Of a DNA stretch of 64,000 nucleotides, positions 56,476 to 64,000 are shown in pieces. A program made the position numbers and the translations under genes. Source of the stretch: Nocardioides solisilvae (GTDB lineage: Bacteria > Actinomycetota > Actinomycetes > Propionibacteriales > Nocardioidaceae); the NCBI RefSeq assembly GCF_003194625.1, contig NZ_QHKX01000001.1, positions 558,001 to 622,000 of the forward strand, in the 5' to 3' direction. The notes beneath the pieces are model-generated. The model had not been told where the DNA came from, did no database searches, and worked only from the letters and a program-made list of their open reading frames with translations. Every line of letters starts with the position of its first letter. Position 1 is the stretch's first letter.

Positions 56476-57510
56476 ATGAAGAAGATCGGATTCCTCTCCT
56501 TCGGCCACTGGACGCCGTCCCCGCACTCGCAGACCCGGTCGGCCTCCGACACGCTCCTGCAGTCGATCGACCTGGCGGTCGCGGCCGAGGAGCTGGGGGC
56601 CGACGGCGCCTACTTCCGGGTGCACCACTTCGCGCGGCAGCTGGCCTCCCCCTTCCCCCTGCTCGCGGCCGTGGGCGCCCGCACCAGCCGGATCGAGATC
56701 GGCACCGGCGTGATCGACATGCGCTACGAGAACCCCCTCTACATGGCCGAGGACGCCGGCGCCGCCGACCTGATCTCCGGCGGCCGGCTCCAGCTCGGCG
56801 TGAGCCGGGGATCACCGGAGCAGGTCGTCGACGGCTGGCGCTACTTCGGCTTCCAGCCCGCGCCGGGGCCCGACGGCCAGCCCGGCGACCCCGCCCAGAT
56901 GGCCCGCCAGCACACGGAGGTGCTGCTCGAGGTGCTCAAGGGCGAGGGGTTCGCCGAGCCGCACCCGCGCCCGATGTTCCCCAACCCGCCCGGGCTGCTG
57001 CGGATCGAGCCGCACGCGCCCGGCCTGCGCGACCGGATCTGGTGGGGCGCCGGCTCCCGCGCCACCGCCGAGTGGGCCGCGGAGAAGGGGATGAACCTCA
57101 TGAGCTCCACCCTGCTCACCGAGGACACCGGCGTCCCCTTCCACCAGCTGCAGGCCGAGCAGATCCAGATGTTCCGCGACGCGTGGAAGGCCGCCGGCCA
57201 CCAGCGTGAGCCCCGGGTGTCGGTGAGCCGGAGCATCTTCCCGCTCGTCGACGACCGGGACCGCGCCTACTTCGGGGCCGAGGGCACCGGCAGCGACCAG
57301 GTGGGGCAGCTCGAGGGCGGACGCGCCCGGTTCGGCAAGTCCTACGCCGCCGAGCCCGACGTCCTGGTCGAGCAGCTGCGCGAGGACGAGGCGATCGCCG
57401 CCGCGGACACCCTGCTGCTGACCGTGCCCAACCAGCTCGGGGTCGACTACAACGCCCACGTGCTCGAGAGCCTGCTGACCCACGTGGCACCCGCGCTCGG
57501 CTGGCGCTGA
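56476..57510 (+). CDS. LLM-class flavin-dependent oxidoreductase
   Basis: A 344-residue luciferase-like monooxygenase: 'KIGFLSFGHWTPSPHSQT', 'DGAYFRVHHFARQLASPFPL', 'SRIEIGTGVIDMRYENPLYM' and 'ISGGRLQLGVSRGSPEQVVD' follow the Bac_luciferase barrel. It uses FMN or F420 to oxidise a small molecule; the cofactor cannot be told here. It is followed at 28 bp by a 52-bp palindrome that likely ends its transcript. Confidence 0.93.
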   Translation: MKKIGFLSFGHWTPSPHSQTRSASDTLLQSIDLAVAAEELGADGAYFRVHHFARQLASPFPLLAAVGARTSRIEIGTGVIDMRYENPLYMAEDAGAADLISGGRLQLGVSRGSPEQVVDGWRYFGFQPAPGPDGQPGDPAQMARQHTEVLLEVLKGEGFAEPHPRPMFPNPPGLLRIEPHAPGLRDRIWWGAGSRATAEWAAEKGMNLMSSTLLTEDTGVPFHQLQAEQIQMFRDAWKAAGHQREPRVSVSRSIFPLVDDRDRAYFGAEGTGSDQVGQLEGGRARFGKSYAAEPDVLVEQLREDEAIAAADTLLLTVPNQLGVDYNAHVLESLLTHVAPALGWR

Positions 57511-57537
57511 CCCCCGGCCCCCGGCGTACCCCACGCC

Positions 57538-57589
57538 CCGGACGTCATCACACGCGGTCGCCCCAACGACCCGCGCTGATGACGTCCGG
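57538..57589. terminator. 52-bp near-perfect palindrome
   Basis: CCGGACGTCATCA (57538-57550) and TGATGACGTCCGG (57577-57589) are a perfect 13-bp inverted repeat; inside it CGCGGTCG and CGACCCGCG pair with one bulged base, leaving a loop of about six bases (CCCCAA). The predicted stem is about 21 bp. It sits 28 bp after the LLM gene, so it is probably a terminator, though it is unusually long and may be a mobile REP-like palindrome. Confidence 0.65.
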
Positions 57590-57703
57590 CGGGGGTGGCC
57601 GGGGTGGCGGCCGCCCTGCGGGGATGATCTGCGGCAGGGTTGGGCACAGGGGCCCACGGCCCGGCCGCCGCCGCGGCCGTCGCGCAGGAGGACGGAGAGA
57701 GAC

Positions 57704-58912
57704 GTGCTGGGCAGAAGAAGGACGCCGTCGTCGCGGCAGGCACAGCGCACCATCGAGGGGACCTCGGCGCCCGAGATCCCGCCGTTCGTGCCCTCGCCGC
57801 CGCCCCCGCCGCCGACCCGCGGTGCCCTGCTCGACACCGTCGGGGGCCGGATGGCCACCTGGGCCGTGCGGTTCCTGCTGATCGGCGCCGCCACCGTCGT
57901 GCTGCTCTGGATCCTGGGCAAGATCTGGGACGTCACGCTGCCCGTCGTCCTGGGCCTGCTGCTCGCCACCGTGCTCTGGCCGCCGACCCGGCTGCTGCGC
58001 AAGGTGATGCCCGCGGCCCTGGCCGCACTCATCACCCTGCTCGCCGGGATCGGGGTGATGGTCGGGCTCGTCTTCGTCCTCGCCCCCCAGGTCACGGGCC
58101 AGTGGGAGGAGGTCTCCGACTCCGCGCTCGAGGGCATCCGCGAGCTGCAGGACCTCATCGCCGAGGAGCCCTTCAACGTCAGCAACGAGCAGATCGACGA
58201 CGTCTTCGACCAGGTCCTCGAGCAGGCGCAGGGCAACGCCAGCTCGATCGCCGGCGGCGTGCTGACCGGCGTCAGCACCGCCACGTCGTTCCTCATCACC
58301 GGCATCCTCGCGCTCGTCCTCTGCTTCTTCTTCCTCAAGGACGGCCCGAAGTTCATCCCCTGGCTGAGCGCGCTGGCCGGCCCCCGCGCCGCCCCGCACG
58401 CCGCGGAGGTCTCCCGCCGGCTGTGGGCCACCCTCAGCGGCTTCATCAAGGCCCAGGCCGCGGTCGGCCTCGTCGACGCGATCGCGATCGGGGTCGGGCT
58501 GGCGCTGCTCGGGGTGCCGTTCGCGCTGCCCCTGGCCGTGCTCATCTTCTTCGGTGCCTTCATCCCGATCATCGGCGCGTTCCTCACGGGCGCGATCGCC
58601 GCGCTGGTCGCGCTGGTCACCGACGGACCGACGACCGCGCTGATCGTGGTGGTCCTCATCGTGGTCGTGCAGCAGCTGGAGGGCAACGTCCTGCAGCCGG
58701 TCCTCGTCGGCCGCACCCTCGACCTGCACGCCGCGCTGGTGATCCTCGCCGTCACCGCGGGCGGCGGGCTCGCCGGCATCGTCGGGATGTTCCTCGCCGT
58801 CCCGGTGCTCGCCGTCTCGGTGGCGCTGCTGCGCTACGGGCGGGAGCAGCTGGAGGAGGCGACCCAGCGGGAGAAGGTCCCCGAGCCCCGCGGGCCCGCC
58901 GTCAAGCTCTGA
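57704..58912 (+). CDS. AI-2E family transporter
   Basis: A 402-residue membrane protein: Pro-rich N-terminal tail ('PPFVPSPPPPPPTRGAL'), about eight helices ('LPVVLGLLLATVLWPPTRLL', 'LALVLCFFFLKDGPKFIPWL', 'FFGAFIPIIGAFLTGAIAAL') and the family phrase 'LEGNVLQPVLVGRTLDLH'. The family exports AI-2 in some species and moves sodium/protons or other solutes in others. SD GGAGAGAG precedes the GTG at 57704. Confidence 0.93.
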   Translation: MLGRRRTPSSRQAQRTIEGTSAPEIPPFVPSPPPPPPTRGALLDTVGGRMATWAVRFLLIGAATVVLLWILGKIWDVTLPVVLGLLLATVLWPPTRLLRKVMPAALAALITLLAGIGVMVGLVFVLAPQVTGQWEEVSDSALEGIRELQDLIAEEPFNVSNEQIDDVFDQVLEQAQGNASSIAGGVLTGVSTATSFLITGILALVLCFFFLKDGPKFIPWLSALAGPRAAPHAAEVSRRLWATLSGFIKAQAAVGLVDAIAIGVGLALLGVPFALPLAVLIFFGAFIPIIGAFLTGAIAALVALVTDGPTTALIVVVLIVVVQQLEGNVLQPVLVGRTLDLHAALVILAVTAGGGLAGIVGMFLAVPVLAVSVALLRYGREQLEEATQREKVPEPRGPAVKL

Positions 58913-58955
58913 GCAGCTCTGAGCCCGACGGTCCACGAGGACGTACGACGTCCCG

Positions 58956-59888
58956 TCAGGTGCGCGGGAGCAGCTCCCGGACCCGCGCGGCCAGCTCGAC
59001 GGACGCCTCGATCTCGGCGCGGCGCACCGAGACGCTCTCGACGTTGAAGCCGATCGGGGCGCCCAGGCGGGCGGCGTACGCCGTCAGCTCGGCCGCGGTG
59101 GCGAGGCACTGGTCGAAGGACTCGGCGAGGGTGTCGTCGGTGTGCCGCAGCTCGTTCTGCATCCACCGCGGCACCTTCACCCCCAGCCACTGCAGGAAGT
59201 CCAGCGTCCTCGCGGAGCCGCAGACCGAGAGGGTGAAGACGAGCGGCACCGGGTCGACGCCCTCGTCGCGGCAGGCGTAGGCGTAGTCCGACAGCAGGTC
59301 CTTGGCGGCGTTGACGTCGTAGACGACCTGGCTGACGAAGAAGTCGCAGCCCCTGGACTGCTTGGCCAGCAGCCGGGCGTGCTCGCCCCCGCGGTCGACG
59401 TGCCGCTCGGGGATGGCCACCGCGCCGAGCAGCACCTCGGGGCCGACCTCGGCGCGCAGCTCCTGCGCCCGCGTGAGGCTGGTCCGCACGGGCTTCTCCC
59501 GGGAGGAGGCGCCGACGAAGACCGTGAGCACCCGCTCCGGGTCCTGCCGGGCCAGCCAGCCGGCGAGGTCGGCCTCGTCGTACTTGCCGACGCACCGGTA
59601 GATCACCACCGGCCGCTCCCAGCCCTCGAGCTCGGACGCGAACCCGGCGGGGTCGAGCGTCGAGCTGAACGGGAACGGCCGCTCCTCGGGGTTGCGGTCG
59701 CTCTCGTCGTCGATGTCGTAGAGGACCAGCCCGTCCAGGTCGAGGCCGGCCAGCCGCTCGACGGTGCGGACCGCGACCTCGCGGACGCGCTCCGGCGGCG
59801 TGCCGACGCGCGGCGGCGTCATCCCGAAGAGGACGACGCCGCCGCGGCGCTCCGCCAGCCGACCCGCGAGGCCGGGCTCCCTCAGCAC
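58956..59888 (-). CDS. methylenetetrahydrofolate reductase-family protein
   Basis: A 310-residue TIM-barrel protein: 'VVLFGMTPPRVGTPPERVRE', 'LDGLVLYDIDDESDRNPEER', 'RGCDFFVSQVVYDVNAAKDL' and 'VPLVFTLSVCGSARTLDFLQ'. It resembles the non-canonical MTHFR group found in actinobacteria rather than E. coli MetF, so 5,10-methylene-THF reduction is likely but not certain. GTG 59888 has a GAGGAAGA SD; GTG 59942, overlapping the lipoprotein stop, is an alternative. Confidence 0.82.
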   Translation of the reverse strand: MLREPGLAGRLAERRGGVVLFGMTPPRVGTPPERVREVAVRTVERLAGLDLDGLVLYDIDDESDRNPEERPFPFSSTLDPAGFASELEGWERPVVIYRCVGKYDEADLAGWLARQDPERVLTVFVGASSREKPVRTSLTRAQELRAEVGPEVLLGAVAIPERHVDRGGEHARLLAKQSRGCDFFVSQVVYDVNAAKDLLSDYAYACRDEGVDPVPLVFTLSVCGSARTLDFLQWLGVKVPRWMQNELRHTDDTLAESFDQCLATAAELTAYAARLGAPIGFNVESVSVRRAEIEASVELAARVRELLPRT

Positions 59889-59935
59889 CCTGTCTTCCTC
59901 GGCACTTCGCCTACCCTCGGCACTCGGCTCCGCAT

Positions 59936-60907
59936 TCAGCACTCTGCCCCGCCCTCGACGGACCAGCCGCCGTTGGGGTGCTGCACCAGCGCCAGGACGA
60001 CGACCACCTCGCCGTCGACGGTCACCGACGCCTCGGCCCGCCCGTCGTGGCGGGAGTCGATCGCGACCTCCCCGCCGGGCCGGTTCCAGGCGGCGGCCGC
60101 CTCCTCGGGGGTGGTGCCCGCGTCGGGGGTGACCGAGTCGTTCATGAAGACCGAGGCGTTCGGGCCGCAGCCGAGCCGCTCGGTCATCGCCTTCCAGCGG
60201 GCCGCGGCGGCGCCGTCGTCCTCGCCCCCACCCTGGCCGCCCTGGCCGCCCTGGCCGGCCTGGCCGCCGAGCCCGGCCTCGCCGACCGCGCGCAGCGTCT
60301 CCAGCAGGGACGCCGGCGCCTGCAGCACACCGGGGACCGCCCCGCCCTCGTCGTCCAGGCCGGCCACCCGCTCCCCGGGCAGGCTCGTCACCCGCACCTC
60401 GCGGCAGCCGAACCCGTCCACCACGACGCCGGTCAGGTCGCCGGCGTCGGCCGTCACGAGCATCCAGCGCGGGCCGAGCTCCATGGTGCAGGAGCGGTCC
60501 GACTCGGCCGGCTCCAGCGCCGCGAGGTCGCGCTCGAACGCCGCGAGCGCCTCCCCGTCCACGGGCTGGGGGCCGCCGTACCGCTGCCACTCCTCGCCCG
60601 CCGCGTCGTACCGGCAGACCCACGCCTCCTCGACCGCGCCCAGCTCGGGGGACGCGGCCGCGGGCTCGGACTGTGCCGTCGCGTCCGCGGGGGGCTCGGG
60701 CAGCGAGGCGGGGCAGGGCTCCCCCTCCTGCGCCGCGAGCTCGTCGACGACCTCGGGCGTGGCCGCGGGCGCCGAGCCGGAGCCCGCCTCGCCCGAGCCG
60801 TCGTCGCTGCCGCAGGCGCCGAGCGCCAGCACGAGCGTGAGGGCCGGGGCGAGCAGCACGGGGGTCTTGCGGAAGGCGGCCGGGACGAGGCGGGACGTGG
60901 TCTTCAT
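59936..60907 (-). CDS. putative lipoprotein
   Basis: A 323-residue exported lipoprotein: signal and lipobox 'LAPALTLVLALGAC' with the acylated Cys, then a Ser/Gly linker. The mature region has several Cys ('EPCPASLPEP', 'DRSCTMELGPRW', 'GCREVRV', 'RLGCGPNAS') and a low-complexity Gly/Gln segment ('GQAGQGGQGGQGGG') near residue 230. No function is recognised. ATG 60907 starts the signal peptide. Confidence 0.82.
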   Translation of the reverse strand: MKTTSRLVPAAFRKTPVLLAPALTLVLALGACGSDDGSGEAGSGSAPAATPEVVDELAAQEGEPCPASLPEPPADATAQSEPAAASPELGAVEEAWVCRYDAAGEEWQRYGGPQPVDGEALAAFERDLAALEPAESDRSCTMELGPRWMLVTADAGDLTGVVVDGFGCREVRVTSLPGERVAGLDDEGGAVPGVLQAPASLLETLRAVGEAGLGGQAGQGGQGGQGGGEDDGAAAARWKAMTERLGCGPNASVFMNDSVTPDAGTTPEEAAAAWNRPGGEVAIDSRHDGRAEASVTVDGEVVVVLALVQHPNGGWSVEGGAEC

Positions 60908-60944
60908 GCGGGTGTGACGCGGCCCGCGGGCGAGCGGTTCCACC

Positions 60945-62225
60945 TCACGCGTCCTCGCGCGGGGTGGCCGGGAGCGTGACCACGAACGTCGTGCCCATGC
61001 CCAGCGCGGAGGTGAAGGTGATCGTGCCCCCGTGGCGCTCCACGGCCTGGTGGACGATCGACAGGCCCAGCCCGCTGCCCGGGGAGGCGAGCGCCTCGGG
61101 GTTGGTCGAGCGGAAGAACTCCTCGAAGAGGTGCTCCTGGTCGGCCTCCGACATGCCCAGACCGGTGTCCGCGACCTCGAGGACGACGGCGTCCCCGGTG
61201 CGCTGGAGGCGCACGGTCACGGTGCCGCCGCCGGGGGTGTACTTCACCGCGTTGCTCAGCAGGTTGGTGACCACGAGGTCGAGCTCCTGCCTCTCGCCCC
61301 AGGCGTGGACGTCGCCGCACGGACCCTCGCGCTCGACGTGCAGGCCCTTGCGCAGCACCTCGACGCCGAGCAGGTCGAGCGCCTCGTCGACCACCGCGGC
61401 GAGGTCGACGGCGACCGGGACGAGCGGGCGCTGCTCACCGTCGGCCCGGGAGAGGACGAGCAGGTCCTCGACGAGCTGCTGCATCCGCTTGCCACCCCGC
61501 TCGATCACCTCGATCGAGTGCAGCACCCCGTGCGGCAGCTCGGGGTCGCCGTCGAGGATCTCGACGTGGCCCAGGATCGCGGTCAGCGGGTTCTTCAGCT
61601 CGTGGGCCAGCGTCGAGATCAGCCGGGCCTTGTAGCCGTTGACCTCGCGGAGCTCCGCGACGACGCGCCGCTCCTTCTCGAAGGCGCGGGCCGTGGCCAG
61701 GGCGCGGCCGAGGTCGCGGCCGATGTCGAGGGCGGCCCGCTGCTCGCCCGGGGTCCAGCCGTGGTCGGACTCCTTGCGGCTGAGCACGAGCGTGCCGAGG
61801 CACTCGCGGCCGGCCCCGATCGGCACGCTGAGCAGGCGGGTGATCCCCAGCTCGGCCATCGTCTCGTAGACGCGCTGCTGCTCCTCCTCGGGGAGCACCC
61901 AGTCGGGCGTGGTCGCGCCGTCGAAGACCGTCACGCCCTGGAGGTCCCACATCTGACGGGCCACCACCCGCCCGATCAGCTTGAGCTCGTGCGGCAGCTC
62001 GACGGTGCGCCCCCGGTCGTCGCGCACCGCGTCGTGGCCGAGCTCGTCGCCCTTGAACGCCTGGATCCAGACGCCCGAGGCACGGAAGCCCTCCATGATC
62101 GCGTGCTGGCAGACCTCGACGATCCGGGCGAGCGTGAGCTCGGAGCTGACGGCGCGCACGATGGTCCGGGACACGCCCGCGAGCCTGACCCGCTCGGTCA
62201 GCTCGACGTCCATCGTGCTGGTCAT
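60945..62225 (-). CDS. GAF-domain sensor histidine kinase
   Basis: A 426-residue soluble kinase with no membrane helix: N-terminal GAF-type domain ('IVEVCQHAIMEGFRASGVWI', 'RLLSVPIGAGRECLGTLVLS'), coiled linker, HisKA with 'ISTLAHELKNPLTAILGHVE', N box 'NLLSNAVKYTP', G1 'DTGLGMSEADQ' and G2 'GSGLGLSIVH'. ATG 62225 is chosen; the frame stays open to 62444 but that stretch is not protein-like. It lies next to a GAF-ANTAR gene on the same strand. Confidence 0.9.
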   Translation of the reverse strand: MTSTMDVELTERVRLAGVSRTIVRAVSSELTLARIVEVCQHAIMEGFRASGVWIQAFKGDELGHDAVRDDRGRTVELPHELKLIGRVVARQMWDLQGVTVFDGATTPDWVLPEEEQQRVYETMAELGITRLLSVPIGAGRECLGTLVLSRKESDHGWTPGEQRAALDIGRDLGRALATARAFEKERRVVAELREVNGYKARLISTLAHELKNPLTAILGHVEILDGDPELPHGVLHSIEVIERGGKRMQQLVEDLLVLSRADGEQRPLVPVAVDLAAVVDEALDLLGVEVLRKGLHVEREGPCGDVHAWGERQELDLVVTNLLSNAVKYTPGGGTVTVRLQRTGDAVVLEVADTGLGMSEADQEHLFEEFFRSTNPEALASPGSGLGLSIVHQAVERHGGTITFTSALGMGTTFVVTLPATPREDA

Positions 62226-62463
62226 CGTCCGGCGCCCCTCACCCCACGCCCCAGGAGGGACGTCCCCCGACGAGGGTAGGGTTACCGCTCGGTAGACGTC
62301 CATAGGACAAGACAACCCGACCGGGCCAAAGGTCCCGGAACGTCGAAGTGGCCGCCGCGGCCCCCTGCTGGACCACGACGACCACCGTGGAACATGGGTA
62401 CCCGCCGCCCGCCGCACAAACCGGTGGATGTGCATTCCGCGCAAGCCGCGGCGCCGGTCGGGA

Positions 62464-63180
62464 CTACTGGTCCCGGCGCACCTGCTCCAGCTGGCCGTCG
62501 AGCACCTTCTGCGCGACGCTGCCCAGCTTGATGTTGAGCTCCTGCGACGCCCGGCGCAGCACCTGGAAGGCCTCCTCGTCGGAGATGCCGTGCGCCGCCA
62601 TCAGCAGGCCGGTGGCCTTGCCGATCACCCGGTTGCTCACCAGCCCCTCGCGCAGGGTGCCCGCCTGCTGGGCGTGGGCGGCCGCGCCGAGGGCGATGGA
62701 GGCGAACGCCGCGAGCACCGCGCCGATGCTGGCCGAGCGCTCGTCGAGGGCGCCCGGCGTCTCGGAGAAGATGTTGAGAGCGCCCGCCTTCCGCGACCCC
62801 ACCCGGATCCGGTAGCCGATCATCCCGCGCACCGGGGTCTCCGCCAGGACGCGGCGACCCAGCTCGGGCCACGTGCAGCCGTCGGTGAGGTCGCTCTCCA
62901 TCTGGAACGCCTCCTCCACGATCGCGTCGTAGCAGGGCCCCTCGCGGAGCTCCCCCTCCATGTCGTCGATCTTCTGCGCGAGCGGGCTCGTGGCGCCGTG
63001 CGCGGTGAGCTCGCCGCCCCCGACGAGCACGCTGATGGCGGCGTGGTGGCAGCCGGGGACCACCTCGAGGGCCGTCCGCGTGATGGCGGCGTAGACGTCG
63101 GGGTAGTCGGGACGGTCGTAGACGATCTCAGCGAGCGCGGTGAGGGCGCGGGAGACGTCGTCCGGGATCTGCTCGGGCAC
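62464..63180 (-). CDS. GAF-ANTAR RNA-binding regulator
   Basis: A 238-residue protein with an N-terminal GAF domain ('ITRTALEVVPGCHHAAISVL', 'CTWPELGRRVLAETPVRGMI') and a C-terminal ANTAR domain ('LVSNRVIGKATGLLMAAHGI', 'EEAFQVLRRASQELNIK'). ANTAR proteins act as antiterminators on nascent RNA when their sensor is triggered. The GTG at 63180 is 6 nt after CATAAT, giving a leaderless start. It lies upstream of, and on the same strand as, the GAF histidine kinase. Confidence 0.93.
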   Translation of the reverse strand: MPEQIPDDVSRALTALAEIVYDRPDYPDVYAAITRTALEVVPGCHHAAISVLVGGGELTAHGATSPLAQKIDDMEGELREGPCYDAIVEEAFQMESDLTDGCTWPELGRRVLAETPVRGMIGYRIRVGSRKAGALNIFSETPGALDERSASIGAVLAAFASIALGAAAHAQQAGTLREGLVSNRVIGKATGLLMAAHGISDEEAFQVLRRASQELNIKLGSVAQKVLDGQLEQVRRDQ

Positions 63181-63186
63181 CGGACG

Positions 63187-63192
63187 ATTATG
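63187..63192 (-). promoter_or_regulatory. -10 CATAAT 6 nt before GTG 63180
   Basis: Minus-strand CATAAT is one base from TATAAT and ends 6 nt before the GAF-ANTAR start, an excellent leaderless -10. No convincing -35 is visible. Confidence 0.5.
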
Positions 63193-63305
63193 CGGCACCC
63201 GGGCGTGTCGCGCACGACGTCCGCTCCGTGACCTCGTCGGGACGGTCCCGACGATCCCTCCGATCCCACCGGTCACGCAGGACCTCGGTCAGGCGGGATC
63301 CACCG

Positions 63306-63695
63306 TCAGGCCGGACCCGCCGCCTGCGGTCGCTCGACCGCGGCGGCCAGGTGGTCGGGGGCCTGGAGGCAGTAGGAGTCGGTGAGGGCCTCGCCCAGCT
63401 CCTCCCAGTCGGTGCGCTCGTCGAGCAGCATCCCGATGAGGTTGCCGCCCCACCCCACGCGGAAGTAGGGGTCGCCGAGGTGCTCGAAGGCGGCGACCTC
63501 GTCGGGCTCACCGCGGAAGGTGACCCGGAAGAGCTGGTCCTCGCCCCCGAAGACGTGGGCCACCGTGGCGCCCCGCACCCGCCAGCGCGTCCCCGTCCAG
63601 GCGGCCTCGCGGGCGCAGCCGGGGAGCCGGCCGAGCACCGCGTCGATCCGCTCGACCCACGCCTCGGGCACCTCGGGTCGGTCTGCCAGCGCCAT
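63306..63695 (-). CDS. MmcQ/YjbR-family protein
   Basis: A 129-residue CyaY-like-fold protein: 'VLGRLPGCAREAAWTGTRWR', 'VFRGEPDEVAAFEHLGDPYF'-type core and 'GWGGNLIGMLLDERTDWEEL', ending 'DSYCLQAPDHLAAAV'. MmcQ/YjbR proteins are small DNA-binding-like proteins of unknown role. The ATG at 63695 is 6 nt after CAGTCT (63707-63702). Confidence 0.88.
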   Translation of the reverse strand: MALADRPEVPEAWVERIDAVLGRLPGCAREAAWTGTRWRVRGATVAHVFGGEDQLFRVTFRGEPDEVAAFEHLGDPYFRVGWGGNLIGMLLDERTDWEELGEALTDSYCLQAPDHLAAAVERPQAAGPA

Positions 63696-63701
63696 GCCCC
63701 G

Positions 63702-63738
63702 AGACTGCCACGCGACGCCGACACCGGTGCGCCACGAT
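63702..63738. promoter_or_regulatory. divergent -10-like boxes (CAGTCT minus, CACGAT plus)
   Basis: CAGTCT on the minus strand (63707-63702) is 6 nt before ATG 63695; CACGAT on the plus strand (63733-63738) is 6 nt before GTG 63745. Both have leaderless spacing. Confidence 0.35.
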
Positions 63739-63744
63739 GGGCGG

Positions 63745-64000
63745 GTGAACACCTACACCCACGGCCACCACGAGTCCGTGCTGCGCTCGCACCGATGGCG
63801 GACGGCCGAGAACTCCGCGCCCCACCTGCTGCCGCACCTGACCCCGGAGACCGTGCTGCTCGACGTGGGCGCCGGGCCGGGGACGATCAGCGTCGACCTT
63901 GCCTCCCGGGTCGCGTCGGTGACCGCGACCGAGGTGGGCGAGGCGGAGCTGGCACTGAGCCGCGACTTGGCCGACGAGCGCGGAGTGACCAACATGCGGT
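63745..64000 (+). CDS. SAM-dependent methyltransferase, 3' end cut by window
   Basis: About 85 codons are visible from the GTG at 63745: 'NTYTHGHHESVLRSHRWRTA', then the SAM-binding loop 'VLLDVGAGPGTISVDLASRV' and 'VTATEVGEAELALSRDL'. This matches the start of UbiE/MenG-type class I methyltransferases. The rest of the protein lies outside the window, so the substrate cannot be judged. Confidence 0.85.
   Translation, partial: MNTYTHGHHESVLRSHRWRTAENSAPHLLPHLTPETVLLDVGAGPGTISVDLASRVASVTATEVGEAELALSRDLADERGVTNMR

Noticed and set aside
1-64000. tRNA, rRNA, riboswitches and T-boxes, looked for by eye
   Set aside because: No cloverleaf, conserved rRNA core or known leader motif was recognised, including upstream of serS, pheA and the MTHFR-type genes. 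A covariance-model scan would be needed to exclude them.

Overview
The window is very GC-rich, densely coding actinobacterial chromosome, most like Nocardioides or a relative (Nocardioidaceae). Supporting signs are heavy GTG start use, 4-bp GTGA/ATGA stop-start overlaps, a mycothiol-dependent maleylpyruvate isomerase-type protein, a DUF222-HNH (13E12-type) protein, an arsenate reductase of the mycothiol-using type, GAF-ANTAR signalling and many starts that look leaderless. I see no rRNA, tRNA, CRISPR array, phage or insertion sequence. No gene-free stretch exceeds about 300 bp; the longest are about 180-225 bp.

Layout. 1-5.7 kb: HAD phosphatase (cut by the window edge), serS, a PAP2-diacylglycerol kinase fusion, a small HTH/membrane-protein operon, a DUF4446-like protein and pheA. 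5.8-9.9 kb: two tandem paralogous seven-helix PAS histidine kinases without a response regulator. 9.9-16 kb: a lipoprotein, then a divergent cluster. One arm is RimK-type ligase (with RCK_C-like tail), MFS exporter and alpha/beta hydrolase; the other is an aspartic-fold 'Zn protease' and an AstE/aspartoacylase amidohydrolase. 16-25.5 kb: mixed enzymes, secreted proteins, a beta-helix protein, an ADPS-like flavoprotein and a two-gene helical (ESX-substrate-like) operon. 25.5-31.5 kb: Zn alcohol dehydrogenase/SRPBCC operon, ArsR/VOC operon and an arsenic island (arsM-acr3-arsC opposite arsR, with a shared promoter-operator). 31.5-41.6 kb: sulfurtransferase, EAL-HDOD protein, thioesterase, a folate/methyl operon, STAS protein, two secreted proteins, RecQ and a metallo-beta-lactamase-fold protein. 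41.7-49.4 kb: P450, an ABC ATPase with membrane partner, DUF222-HNH, GNAT, and an ECF sigma factor with its YCII/DGPF partner. 49.5-64 kb: thioesterase, a frameshifted membrane alpha/beta hydrolase, divergent GNATs, AraC regulator, a DsbA-fold protein lacking CXXC, an LLM oxidoreductase followed by a 52-bp palindrome, AI-2E family permease, MTHFR-like protein, lipoprotein, GAF histidine kinase, GAF-ANTAR regulator and a methyltransferase cut by the window edge.

Two sequence habits recur. About twenty genes have an nAnnnT (-10-like) hexamer 6-7 nt before the start codon and no Shine-Dalgarno, as expected for leaderless mRNA. At least five convergent gene pairs have both TGA stops inside one inverted repeat, suggesting shared bidirectional terminators. 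The most interesting candidates are the RimK/protease/AstE tag-like cluster with overlapping divergent 5' ends, the cysteine-relocated DsbA-fold protein, the paired orphan kinases and the ESX-like two-gene operon. All functions are inferred from sequence patterns alone; no database search was run.
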